This document shows positions 20,526 through 30,706 of a stretch of 64,000 nt of DNA, in pieces. Under the pieces are notes generated by a model. It was given only the letters and a program-made list of their open reading frames with translations. It ran no database searches and was not told the DNA's origin. Source of the DNA: Entoloma clypeatum (Eukaryota > Basidiomycota > Agaricomycetes > Agaricales > Entolomataceae); the NCBI GenBank assembly GCA_963565915.1, contig OY751492.1, forward strand, positions 806,001-870,000, written 5' to 3'. Made by a program: the position numbers and the translations under genes. The stretch's first letter is position 1. Each line of letters starts with the position of its first letter.

Positions 20526-22117
20526 GAGTTCTTTACTTTCCCCCACGTCCTCTGGCAGAATCCTGTAGGAATCCTGTCAGAATTTTGGATTCTGACAGGA
20601 ATCCTCCAGGAATTTTTGCCATATATTTGAGTGAGAATTGCTGTAAAATTCTGCTAGGATTTCTCCAGGAATCCAAAAGAAATGAAATTCCTATCAGAAT
20701 CCTTGATAGGAATGGTGACAATCCTGGGAGGAATTCTGCAGGAATTCCTGCCCAGGAATACCATAACAGGGTCAGGTGACCTAGGTGGTCGACATTGGGC
20801 AACTTCCGAACGTTGCTCAGCATTGTCACATTGTGATGGCTGATGACCATCTTGTCCTCCTGCCACCACCACTCTCGCCTCTCGCTTGCCACCCCCTGCT
20901 CCTCGCCGCCTCCACAGCTGCCACAACCCTGCCACCTCCACTGCAGCCACTGCTATCAAGACAAACGGAGACCCCCAGGCCCCCACCACCCAGTAAGCCA
21001 CACCCCCACCCCAGCCGAACACCAACAACTAACCACTGCCCTGTTCATGCCGGGGGTGTCGGGGTGCCACGTTATTAGCCCCAGCGCCACATCCAGACCC
21101 TGGGACGGCCACCTGACGGCCCTGTGCGGCCACGTCAGCACCCGCCTCGCCACCACCATGGTCACCATTGTACACAAAGCCCCACCGCCCCCGCCTCTCG
21201 ACCCCTCGCCACCACTACCCAACGAAGCGGAAAGAGACCCCCCCAGCAACCCTGCAATGACAGACTACCCCCCATATCCACACTGGGGCCCACGACGCCA
21301 GCACCTGTGTGCCAAGTCACCACCTGCCTTCACCACAGCCACCGCTTGTGCACGAAGCCCCCAACCACGACATCCTCTCGCCCCCCCTCAACCAGTGCCA
21401 CATCGGACACAACACGATGACTCGGAAAGGGAACCCCCTGGTAAGCCCAACTCACCCTAGCTGTCCCAGTAGCTGATCACCCCCCCTTCGTGCCCAACAG
21501 TCCCCCATCGTGCCCAATGACCACCATCCACCCCCAATGTCCTGCAGTCGCACCCAACATCCTCAATCGCCCTGTGCCCTGATGCCGCCAGGACCCTAGT
21601 CTTGTTGATGCACGTCCCCGACCCTACCTGACCCTACCTTACCCCCTTGCCTCGTACCGCCCCCCACCTTATGTGGGGGGGTTATTTTTTCTACTTTGTA
21701 TATATCGTGTCTCACCCGCCTTATGTGGGGTAATCAATTTATTTTATGTACTTCTCATGGTCCTCGCTGTCCTCTCAATGCTTTGCATGCCCCCTTGCCT
21801 TAACAAATGAGGGGGGTTATTGTTTGTTTAGTTTGTATTATATAAAATTAATTAAATACAATTGAAGCTACTGAAAGGAGTGAATAAGAATAACAATTAC
21901 TGCCATCAGATCATCAATGGATTCTTTTCAGGAATTGTAGAATTCCTCTGATTCCTCAGGATTCCTATCAGAATCTTTGAATTCTCAGAGGATTCTGACA
22001 GGAATCCTAAATTCCGATGGAAATTCTGGCAGAATTTCAGATTCCTTTCGGAATCCTGTCGGAATTGGAAATTCTGCCAGGATTCCGCTGGAGGATGTGG
22101 GGGACTGTAAAGTACTG
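20526..22117. mobile_element. Element C: non-autonomous, 8-bp TSD, palindrome-rich ends
   Basis: The ends form an imperfect inverted repeat of about 38 bp: left starts GAGTTCTTTACTTTCCCCCA, right (inverse) CAGTACTTTACAGTCCCCCA. The flanks carry the identical 8-mer ctccgcat at 20518-20525 and 22118-22125. The outer 200-250 bp of each side are packed with TCCTGNCAGAATCC and GGAATTCC-like palindromes, like hAT subterminal repeats. The interior (20840-21680) is C-rich and gives long but meaningless Pro/Thr ORFs. No transposase is present. Confidence 0.8.
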
Positions 22118-22125
22118 CTCCGCAT

Positions 22126-23070
22126 CGGAGTGCACGTTGGAGCGATGATTTATACCACCACATGCACACTTCCGATCTACATATTCCGTTCCCATCCCTA
22201 CTCCTGATCTTTGTCGTATTTCAACATTCCTCTCCTCATTTCCAATTCTCATCGTCTATATAGCTGTCTAGCTTGCAAGAAAATCCTCAGAACTTTCTCT
22301 TTGGATTTCCCTTGCAAGGTACACCTCATATTGTACTTTGTAGAGTCTAATTTAACTTTGAATTTCCCTTGCAAGTTGTCTGAGTCGCTTCAGAGCACTT
22401 CGGAGTTGTTGGATCATAAGGTTGCCCTTACAGGCTGGATGCATCAGGTGTTTTGGGCAACTGCCCAGTTTCATGTATAAATCTGGCTGTATAGGCTGGC
22501 ATGTGAATGGGCATGCGAGGCTTTGAACAGATATGAGGTGGGGGCGGGGAAGGTATGCTAACCATTGTATATGTTTCAATGTTCTGATCTCAAAATTTTA
22601 TGTTTTTTTTTTGACTATTCACAAAATCATGGAACGAAGTGAGAGAAGTGTATAAGGGGGACATACATGAAAATGGGTTCATGGATATGAACCCTGGTGT
22701 AAATTTTAGTGCTACAAAATAATATGTTTTTTTATGTATGTTTGCCCTTCCATCAGTCTGGTACATTACATGTGATGCCCATAGGTAAACCACACCCAAC
22801 TGATGTGCTGAGATCTATGTGATCAGCAGATCAAACCAAAAATAAATTGATTTTAATGGGTGCAGAAAGGAACTAAATTGAGCAATGGCAGGAGCAGGAA
22901 AAGTTGGAAGGCATGGGGAGATTAATCAATCACATGAGTATCACCTACTCGGACCAGCAGATTGGGCAGATGTGTAATATATCATGTCTGATATATCATC
23001 CAGCTACCTGTGATTAATGCTGTGGATGCAACATGATCGTGCTACGATATTAGGATTTGGTGTATCACCC
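22126..23070. other. Unassigned region
   Basis: AT-rich, short ORFs only, none recognisable. The phrase TTTCCCTTGCAAG occurs twice (22305 and 22365). Confidence 0.4.
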
Positions 23071-23077
23071 TTACTGA

Positions 23078-23771
23078 CTAGGTTGCTGAGTAAGGGGGGG
23101 AAGGACTGACCATTGCTTCATTGCTTTGATCCTGGGCCTGAATTAACTTTGCTAATTTTCCCATACCATAGCCCACCACTGCCAGGAAGTCACTCATCAC
23201 CTTAAGCAAACCACTGAACACTGTCACCCACACAAAGTTATGGCATAGAATATAGAAGTTGTCAGCCTTGGGGCCTGAATCCAGGGTAAAGAAGAATAAT
23301 CCATCCAATAAGGAAGTGACAACAACTGCCAAGAGGATAAGAGTGACCAGGGGCAAGGGCAATGTGGCAACGACTACAGTAACCAGGGGGTTACTTTAGC
23401 ATACCCAGTATGAATATTAACCCTAAGTACTCACTGAAATATCTCAGCTTGGCCCATCCGGCCATCCAGACAAAGGAAAATAGTGGGAAATAGGGGTGGC
23501 TGGTAAGAAGACCTTCCAATTTTCCAAATGTTGACGTCTGTTGATTGTTGAAATGTTCATATAGAGTACAAACAGCACATTGTAATTTCTGAAGTTCTTT
23601 TTGGACTTCGTCAATTTCTTCAGTGAAAGAATCCAACTCTTCATGTAGTTCTTCTTTATTATGTTGAGCTTTGTGGTAATCATCATGAAGCCCATCAAAT
23701 TCTTCATGATAGTAGTTGATCATCATAGTATTGAGCTCACATTGTTGGTCTACCGCTTGTGAGCAATCCAT
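23078..23771 (-). CDS. Putative coiled-coil membrane protein, two exons
   Basis: Unrecognised. A first exon from ATG at 23769-23771 (MDCSQAVDQQCELNTMMINY) is rich in Glu, Asp and Lys with heptad spacing (EELHEELDSFTEEIDEVQKE), predicting a coiled coil. It can end at a GTGAGT donor near 23432. A TGTAG acceptor near 23370 leads to a second exon with a strongly hydrophobic segment (LPLVTLILLAVVVTSLLDGL) and another apolar stretch, running to about 23078 or slightly beyond. It could be a fragment carried by the neighbouring Helitron-like sequence. The exon boundaries are my own reading. Confidence 0.4.
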
Positions 23772-23814
23772 GATGTTTCCATTTCATGTTTCAATTCCAA
23801 TAAATGCACGCCAT

Positions 23815-24160
23815 CTCAACCATAAGGTTGAACTTTGGATGACCTTGATGAGAAAGTCATTACAAGCAGTTTATATCCATTGTTCTGCAACAAAACTGAC
23901 ACAGACATTGTTACATTGGAGGCTGCAATTTGCCAAGATATAATGAGCCTTAACACCCAAATTAACAGAATTGATGGTATATCCTTTAATTATTTAAAAT
24001 GTTACAAACTCAACACATTACAGGGAACATTGAAACACTCAATACACAAATCAATGCAACCGTGGCTATAATGGATAACCACAAAAAATCTAACATGTTC
24101 AACATTTCCATGCTCTGCAAAAAAAATGAAAGTAAAATTAAAGAAAACATTCAACAGGTA
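23815..24160 (+). CDS. Putative coiled-coil gene fragment, two exons
   Basis: Unrecognised. A first exon (WDDLDEKVITSSLYPLFCN ... LNTQINRID) can end at a GTATAT donor near 23978. A TTACAG acceptor near 24022 continues as GNIETLNTQINATVAIMDNH and ends at a GTATGA donor near 24160. Both exons repeat the LNTQIN motif in coiled-coil spacing. No start codon or stop could be placed, so this is a fragment. Confidence 0.3.
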
Positions 24161-24490
24161 TGATTTGTTATAGTGTTATATTCTGTTCTTCTTCTAGTGT
24201 CACCTTTTTTTTTGGCCATATATCTATCTATTCATTAACAGACATTTTACTTTGATATACTGTTTGTGATCATCAATGCATCTTTGTCTATGTCGCGCAA
24301 CAAGCAAATCAAATGTCAGCCACAGCTACGTGATAAAGCAACATAGCTTTTCTGTGGATGGCCTTGCAAGATTGAGCATTACAGGATTGATATTCATGCC
24401 TTGAGACCAGTAGTTCATGTAAGCCCAAGCGAGTGTTATTGGACATTGATGATGAGTAACCGTAAAAGGTTGATACTTGCTATATCATTT
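24161..24490. other. Spacer, no feature recognised
   Basis: AT-rich sequence between the coiled-coil fragment and the helicase remnant. Nothing supported. Confidence 0.4.
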
Positions 24491-24499
24491 CATATTGAC

Positions 24500-25600
24500 T
24501 CACATTGTTCTAGCAATAGGTTGGATAGGCAATATGCCTTCTTCAAGACTGTCAAAAGATTTAGCCCAGGTGTGTTCCAATTTCACAAAAAAATATATTG
24601 GCATAAATTGTAACACCACCACAGATTCAGAATGAGATGGAATAGTTTCATCTGGATGAAAAATAATGTCAATGATTTCATCTTCAAAGTCAATTAAGGA
24701 GTTAATACAATATTGAGATGTTTGGAAATTAACCTTTTGCGCCATTCACTAAATCAATTTCTGTATCCAAATTTTGTGTCACCAAAACTTTCACACCAAT
24801 GGCAAATTGCAACTCTTCCAGAAAATCATTTTTTTGATGTCCTTGAGTGGCAAATTGAAATGTCCAATTTGCGCACCATAGGAAGCTCCTTCTTCGAAAC
24901 TTCTCCATGTTGAATCAAATGCAGGAATTTCAACCAATCATTGTCAATAACACATATTTGTTCTCACACTGGATGCAGTGAATGATACTTGGTGCTAAAC
25001 TATTCAAAAAGTATTTAAAAAATATTCCAATTTTTATCATGAATTTCTTTACATCTTTTTTGCAAAGAATCTTGGAAATATTGAATACAAATGTCACCTC
25101 CAGGTATTGTTGTCTCTTGTAGTGATATTTGTATTGAATACTTGCAAGATCTTTTGGAATAAAAAGATGTAAAAAAAATCATAATAAAAATTGGAATATT
25201 TTTTGAATACTTTTTGAATAGTTCAGCACTAAATATCATTGACTGCATCCAGTGTCACAAAACAACAACTGTCATGAATTCTTCAAAAATTGCTGGTCCA
25301 ATTTGTGCTTCTTGTGAATTGGTGGATGTGTTCATAAGATAAAACAACCATTCCTTTTTCACCCATGCGACAGGAGAAAATTGATGAAAATCACCACAGA
25401 GAATGACATCTACGCCTTCAAAAGAATTGTTGCTATCAGCATTTTCTGACGCAGCTTTTCCAATGGCAATATTGCAAGACAATAATGCCAAAAAAGATTT
25501 CCACAACATCAAACACTCATCAATGATGAGATATAACCCAACTCTCCACAATTGCTGCAATATAATGTGCAACTTGTTCATTACCTCTAGACAATAGCAC
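24500..25600 (-). pseudogene. Helitron-type PIF1 helicase remnant
   Basis: Read on the minus strand it has the Walker B block (LYLIIDECLM), the next helicase block (GVDVILCGDFHQFSPV), then EEFMTVVVL-stop-EQICVIDNDWLKFLHL interrupted by a foldback element, and further down the conserved C-terminal block (IIDIIFHPDETIP, SVVVLQFMPIYFFVKLEHTW, SLEEGILPIQP). This order and spacing match the fused helicase of fungal Helitrons. The Rep endonuclease and Walker A part are absent: the upstream side is cut at about 25600 by minisatellite and hAT sequence. Stops and frame changes occur between blocks. PIF1 helicases unwind DNA; in a Helitron this would drive rolling-circle transposition. Confidence 0.75.
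24967..25254. mobile_element. Foldback element 1 (288 bp hairpin MITE) in the helicase
   Basis: Almost the whole element is an inverted repeat starting CACTGGATGCAGT, with arms of about 130 bp. It is flanked by tca on both sides (24964-24966 and 25255-25257). Removing it with one tca joins the helicase blocks TVVVL and EQICVIDND. A CACTG end and a 3-bp duplication suggest a CACTA-like superfamily origin. Confidence 0.75.
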
Positions 25601-25609
25601 AGGTAGTTC

Positions 25610-25805
25610 CATGGGTACCCAGAGCTCTGCCATTGGGAGCAAGGGACAGCCGTTGGGCACAAGGGACAGCTGTTGGGCATGTTCAGAGGCCATTGGAGGG
25701 TTGTTGTGCATGAGGGACAGTTGTTGGGAGCCAGAGACAGCCGTTGGGAGCCAGGGAGAGCTGTTGGGAGTCAGGGATGGAGGGATGGCCATTGGGCACT
25801 AGTGG
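25610..25805. repeat. G-rich minisatellite (GGGACAGCCGTTGGG units)
   Basis: Degenerate units of about 22 bp around CAGCCGTTGGGAGCCAGGGA. Same family as the tracts at 3.1, 35.4, 41.7 and 46.6 kb. Confidence 0.75.
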
Positions 25806-25880
25806 TAGTGTTTGAGGATTCAGTTCAGTTCAGTTTTTTGCCTCTGAGAGGGATTTTTTTGGTCTTTGCAACTCCCTGGG
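25806..25880. mobile_element. Truncated hAT-like left end
   Basis: Starts TAGTGTTTGAGGATTCAG and resembles the first 50 bp of hAT n1, including TTTTTTGCCTC. The rest of the element is missing where Gypsy-B2 begins. Confidence 0.6.
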
Positions 25881-25892
25881 AACGTTCTCTTG

Positions 25893-27980
25893 AATGATGG
25901 CTAGTCTATTCCGGGACCAGATCCACTGATGTATCTGCGTGATCTACATGGATGACATCGTGGTTATCGGTAAAACCAAGGAAGAACTCGCGTGAAACAC
26001 TAAAGAAATCCTACAGATCCTATCAGACAATGATTTGTTCCTAAAGGAGAAGAAGTGTTTATGGGAAGTAACAAAATGTCCTATATTGGGATATGTGGTT
26101 GGTGAGGGATGTGTTGAGATGGAAACTGAGAAGGTGGATACAATTCGAAACTGGCGAGCACCCACATCAAAAAAGGAAGTTCAGAAGTTCCTTGGATTTG
26201 CTAACTTCTATCGACGTTTTATTGAAGGGTACTCAAAGATCGCAAAACCTCTCACCGTGCTCACAGGCGGTACGGCATTTACTTGGGGACCAACAGAGCA
26301 GCAAGCTTTTGAAGGTCTCACACGGGCAATTACATCGGCACCAGTCTTGGCATTACCGAAACCAGAGGGACAGTTCAGGGTTGAAACTGATGCATCGGGC
26401 TATGCAATTGGAGCAGTACTCTCGCAGAAGCGAGACGACAAGTGGCACCCCATCGTGTTCTTGTCGCGGACCATGTCCGCAGCTGAACAGAATTACGAGA
26501 TATACAACAAGGAACTCCTGGCAGTCGTGGAAGCATTGAAAGATTGGAGACACTATCTGCTTGAGGCCAGGGAACGTTTCGAGATCTTGACCGATCACAA
26601 GAACCTGGAATATTTCCGTCGTCCTCAGGACCTGAATCAACGACAGCAACGCTGGAAAATGAAGTTACAAGACTATGACTTCGAATTACGGCATGTGCCC
26701 AGCAAGACCAATGCGAAAGCGGACATCCTGTCACGCTTACCCTGGTATGAAGCGGAACTCAAACCACAGGACAGTGACCAAATGCTCAAGGAGGGACTAT
26801 TCTTGAAACGGTTGGAATCAGAAGATGTGGTACAAATGGAGATGTTCACAGAGGAACAATTCTTTGAAGGGGGTGAGACATCTGATTCCATCAAAATTGG
26901 AAACATCACAACCATCGAAAACCCATGGATCGCATGCATCAAGGCTTCGAACCGCATGGAGACAGAAGTAGCGCAGGGCCTAAAAAAGAATCCTCATTGG
27001 TATCAACAGGAGAATGGGATCACATACGCAGGAGAACGAGTCTATGTCCCGCCAGATCCACAACTACGACAAGAATTGATGTTCGAATCACACGATGCAC
27101 CAGTGGCTGGACATCCAGGACAGTACCGGACACATGAACTCCTCACTCGCACCTACTGGTGGCCTACCATACTGCATGATGAAGAAGTATGTGAAGGGCT
27201 GTGACACTTGTCAATGCAACAAGATTAACCGACAAAAGCGACATGCTCCGCTACATCCGCATGCAGCACCAAGTCACCCATGGGAAGACATAGGAATCGA
27301 CGTCGTGGGACCGATACCAGAGTCTGATGGAAAAAACGCAATTCTGGTCATCACAGATAGACATTCGAAGATGCTTCACCTTATTCCGACAACCGTGGAA
27401 CTATCAGCTGAAGGATTAGCCAAGATCTATCGGGATCAGATATGGAAGCTTCATGGGATCCCCAAGAAGATCATCAGCGATAGGGGACCACAGTTCGCCG
27501 CGAAGTTCATGGAGATACTCTGCTGCATGCTAGGGATCAAAAGGAACCTGTCCACCGCATACCACCCACAGACTGACGGACAGGCTGAGCGATCGCATCA
27601 GGAGACGGAAGCCACTCCGACATGGACCATTCAAAGTCCTAGAGAAGAAAGGAGCTAGCGCATACCTTCTTGATCTTCCGAAGCCTTGGAAGATGATTCA
27701 CCCTGTGTTCAATGAGACCCTGTTGTCACCATATGAAACTCCGAAGTACGCCATCCAGAAAAAGAAACCAGCCCCTGATCCGATCATCGTCGAAGGATGA
27801 GAAGAGTACCATGTGTCTGCGATCCTAGACTCTCGAAAGTTCCGCGGAAAGATCCAGTACCTCGTCCAGTGGGAAGGATATGGTCCAGAAGAGAACACAT
27901 GGGAACCTCGAGCTAATGTTCAGAATGCTCAAGATTTGATCCGTGATTTCCATCGGCAGAACCCGTCTCGCCCACGATAA
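25893..27980 (+). pseudogene. Gypsy-B2 pol remnant with chromodomain
   Basis: Begins in reverse transcriptase (MMASLFRDQIH-stop-CICVIYMDDIV) with TGA codons at 25927-25929 and 25993-25995. The frame from 26035 to about 27180 is open and carries the RT thumb (FLGFANFYRRFIEGYSK), RNase H (VETDASGYAIGAVLSQ; LTDHKNLEYF) and the integrase finger. A frameshift near 27180 leads to IGIDVVGPIPESDGKNAILV and IISDRGPQFAAKF, with both Asp residues present. After DGQAERSHQE about 480 bp are deleted and the reading resumes at RHGPFKVLEKKGASAYLLDL. A TGA near 27798 precedes the chromodomain ([20 protein letters not shown]), which ends at TAA 27978-27980. Confidence 0.85.
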
Positions 27981-28113
27981 AAGACAGCTCTCAGAATCCA
28001 TGACAAGTATCGACCTCATCAGTCAACCACACACCGAGTTCCCCGCTCTAGTCTTCTCCCTGCCCAATATAGCCTCCCCCTTCTTCTTCTATCTCTCAAC
28101 CATCCTCGCCGCC

Positions 28114-28485
28114 ATGTCCAACACCACCGTTACCTCCACCTCCACCACCGACATCAACCCCGCCATCGCCGCCCTTATGAACGAAGCGCTCTCCATGAGA
28201 GACCAAATCCATGCCCTCGAAACTTCCCTCGCCGACCTCCTTCATCGCCAGATGCATATCCGGCTTCACTCGCTGTCCAATCTCCCCGTCGCCCCGACTC
28301 CTGAGGAAAAACAAATTCTCGGAAATTACACCAGCACCCTTGTGATCGAGGATCAACGTATTCGACTGGCTATCAAAGGCCTCGAACTCGCCGTAGCCAT
28401 CAACGAGGAGTTGATATATGATTGGAGCCTCAAGGAGAGTCCAAACTGGTCCAATCCCAGCAACAACGAGGGATGGGGACAGTGA
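28114..28485 (+). CDS. Gypsy-B accessory ORF downstream of pol (123 aa)
   Basis: An unbroken ORF between the chromodomain stop and the 3' LTR. The ATG at 28114 sits in a strong GCCGCCATG context, which is why I chose it; the frame is open upstream too. A Ser/Thr-rich start (MSNTTVTSTSTTDINPA) is followed by helical, heptad-like sequence (LMNEALSMRDQIHALETSLA; VIEDQRIRLAIKGLELAVAI) and a Trp-rich tail (YDWSLKESPNWSNPSNNEGW). No known domain recognised. The same protein is readable in B1 on both sides of its hAT insertion, so it belongs to the family. Whether it is translated from its own transcript or by reinitiation cannot be seen. Confidence 0.7.
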   Translation: MSNTTVTSTSTTDINPAIAALMNEALSMRDQIHALETSLADLLHRQMHIRLHSLSNLPVAPTPEEKQILGNYTSTLVIEDQRIRLAIKGLELAVAINEELIYDWSLKESPNWSNPSNNEGWGQ

Positions 28486-28519
28486 CTCTGTGAGGACACA
28501 GAGCTTGGAGAGGGGAACA

Positions 28520-28921
28520 TGTTACGGACTCTAAGGTATGAGGACCACATCATATCTTTTACTTATCGGCCCGACTCGGCGCCCTCTTACGAACTTACTA
28601 TGTCTAATATCTACTTTCGCAACCTTCGGTTCCCAGTCTGACTCATTTACATTACTTCGTCATCCCCTTTAGTATACTTGGCTCCTGCGCTGACTCGGTT
28701 TCCGCATTCAGCTTACTCACTGTACATAGCCTTCCGCAGTCGCCTTACTCATGCGCACTGCCTTCCGCAGTACTGACTCATCTGCTACCGCCTATAGTCA
28801 GTACCTATATAAACCTCGTGTACTGTAGTAGATTCCTTAGATTTAGCAATCACATTGCTCTTCGCCTTTCCACTTCCTGCATACTCTGCCCGAACCTTGG
28901 AATGGTTTGTTAAGCATAACA
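28520..28921 (+). repeat. 3' LTR of Gypsy-B2
   Basis: TGTTACGGACTCTAAGG...TTAAGCATAACA, 402 bp, after the purine tract gagaggggaaca. A TATATAAA box lies near 28805. Confidence 0.85.
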
Positions 28922-29114
28922 GGGGAAGGGACGCTGGTTGTGGTGAGGCAGAGCCCACTGTAAGCCAGGCGGAAGGATTCAACCATGATTGAGCTCTGGA
29001 ATGAGTCGACATGGCGAGAGATGCATGTGGCCAGTGGGAGAAGGTCTACCATAGTATCCTTTGCATCCACGACAACAACGATAGAGCGGCGTGAGGGGCC
29101 GTTGGACGTGTTGC
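28922..29114 (-). other. 193-bp segment of unknown coding-like sequence between B2 and B3
   Basis: Open on the minus strand (RRSIVVVVDAKDTMVDLLPL, then ISRHVDSFQSSIMVESFRLA). It is not part of the Gypsy-B protease, which breaks off at HQETMEA near 29115. It may be a scrap of a host gene or another element. Confidence 0.35.
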
Positions 29115-29525
29115 TTCCATGGTTTCCTGGTGTGTTCCTAAGTCCAGCTTGACTTCGGCAAGTTTTTCTGCTTTCTGTTGTCGGTTCGGCGATCCATCCG
29201 CATTTAGGATTGATATGGGCTTTATTCCACATGTGGGAAGGTTCTGTTCGCGTACTATTCTGGGATGGATACATGTGCGTTCACATCCGCTATCAACCTC
29301 GGGTCGAATGGCCTTTGGTCCTCGTCGTGTTTTGATCTGAGCTTGCAGCTTGATCTCTCGTCGTTTCGGAGGTTTATCTCCCTTGACAATCTTAGTTGAC
29401 GCAACGGCTCGCTTTGCAGGGATAACATAAGTTATATTGTCTGTAGTTGCACCAGGCAAGCGAGTTTGTTTAATGGATAAGGGTCGCGACTTAGCGTCGT
29501 TTAATCGGACCCTTCGGGAAAATCC
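29115..29525 (-). pseudogene. Gypsy-B3 protease fragment (pol N-terminus)
   Basis: In the -1 frame from gag, entered at GGATTTT, the reading GFSRRVRLNDAKSRPLSIKQ runs without a stop into LPGATTDNITYVIPAKR. The protease core then reads IRPEVDSGCERTCIHPRIVR, with the catalytic DSG. The flap half is lost at the truncation near 29115, whereas copy B4 continues there with DIGRTDMLLGHDWLVHHNP. Confidence 0.75.
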
Positions 29526-30706
29526 TTCTCATCGGTCTCTATGGTGATGGTTTCATCATCATCATCGGTATCTCCATCAGACACCTTCCTAATCTTTCCA
29601 GAGTTCTTCTTCGGCTTGCGGCAGTTGCGCGCGATATGTCCTTCTTGGTCGCAGTTGAAACACTTACGACCATCTTTCTTCTTTGGGGCTTTGCAGTCTT
29701 TGGCAAGGTGACCAAAGCGCTGACAGTTGTAGCAACGGGCTACTCCTGCTTTGTCGATCTCAATGGCTTTGCCTTGACCACCATAAGTGGTACCCGATCC
29801 GGTGCGTGTGTCGCCACCCCCTCGGATGACTAATGCATGTCCCTCCATCTGTTGTCCCTTGTTTCGGATCTCCTTTGCGTAATCAGTGTACATCTTGCCA
29901 TCGCTAGCCACTTGTTCAGAAATTCTGCGGTTGACGTTCTTTTCCAGGATGTATTTCCCAGTTTCTTCGCCAAGGTTTGACAGCTTCAAGAGCTCTTCGA
30001 ATTCGTCCAAGAATTCGTCGATGGTGCGTTTCTCCTGTTTCAGGACTTCGAGTCTCGCCTTGGCCGCTGCCGACTTGTTGGCAATAGAGAATCGCGTAGC
30101 GATGTCATCTGAGAACCCTAACCAGGTGATGTTCTCGCCATCGGTGGCAAGGTCGTCTAACTTGTTGCTGGCCCAGTGTTTACCGGACCCTTCCATCATG
30201 CGGGATAACACTGCAAGAATCTTCTGATCGTCGGACAGGCCCTTCTGGAACCTGATGTATAATTTGGTGGCTTTCCACCACTCGTCGAAGGTGTGTCTGT
30301 CTTTGAACATCCCAGGATCTTTGATGATCTTGGATGTATCCATTGTTTGTATTGTCGGTGCTTCTGCCATGTCTAGAACCTGCGGAGTAGGAGAGGTGTC
30401 GGATTGTTGGGATGAAGATGGGGTTCGGGATATAGGTAGGGGTTGAAAATCAGTCCCTGTTCTAGGCGTCTGTTCGGTATCTGACTGCGCGGAGTCAAAA
30501 GTAAATTCGTCAGGGGACTCGTCGGCGGAATCGGTGGCAAAACGTTCAGGGTATTTCCTCTGTAGATCTCTAAGGAATCTCTGTTGCTGCGCGTCTGTTG
30601 GTCGCGAGAAGGGGTCAAGTCTCTCGTTTCGTGCCCAACGGTTGTACTCGGTTTGTTGTTCTTTGATGGTGAAGTGGGCGTAGATCTGCTGCTTCGAGTA
30701 GGACAT
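29501..30706 (-). CDS. Gypsy-B3 gag
   Basis: ATG at 30704-30706 (MSYSKQQIYAHFTIKEQQTE) gives 401 codons without a break. After a Pro/Ser/Thr-rich N-terminus a capsid-like segment begins about residue 130 (FKDRHTFDEWWKATKLYIRF). It is followed by a retrotrans_gag-type helix-rich part and two CCHC zinc knuckles (CYNCQRFGHLAKDC and CFNCDQEGHIARNC), with a basic then acidic tail. It would form the particle and bind RNA. The GGATTTT heptamer lies 22-28 nt before the stop. Confidence 0.85.
   Translation of the reverse strand: MSYSKQQIYAHFTIKEQQTEYNRWARNERLDPFSRPTDAQQQRFLRDLQRKYPERFATDSADESPDEFTFDSAQSDTEQTPRTGTDFQPLPISRTPSSSQQSDTSPTPQVLDMAEAPTIQTMDTSKIIKDPGMFKDRHTFDEWWKATKLYIRFQKGLSDDQKILAVLSRMMEGSGKHWASNKLDDLATDGENITWLGFSDDIATRFSIANKSAAAKARLEVLKQEKRTIDEFLDEFEELLKLSNLGEETGKYILEKNVNRRISEQVASDGKMYTDYAKEIRNKGQQMEGHALVIRGGGDTRTGSGTTYGGQGKAIEIDKAGVARCYNCQRFGHLAKDCKAPKKKDGRKCFNCDQEGHIARNCRKPKKNSGKIRKVSDGDTDDDDETITIETDEKDFPEGSD
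29519..29525 (-). promoter_or_regulatory. Candidate -1 frameshift site, Gypsy-B3 gag to pol (GGATTTT)
   Basis: Gag codons G|GAT|TTT|CCC; a -1 slip gives GGA TTT TCC CGA and joins the protease frame with no stop between. Confidence 0.55.

Larger units (their letters stand above)
25893..28921 (+). mobile_element. Gypsy-B copy 2 (5'-truncated)
   Basis: Starts inside reverse transcriptase and continues through RNase H, integrase, chromodomain, the accessory ORF and a full 3' LTR. Gag and the 5' LTR are absent. Confidence 0.85.

Noticed and set aside
20843..21460. Pro/Thr/His-rich ORFs of about 100-205 codons
   Set aside because: They come from the C-rich interior of element C, appear in several frames and have no motif.
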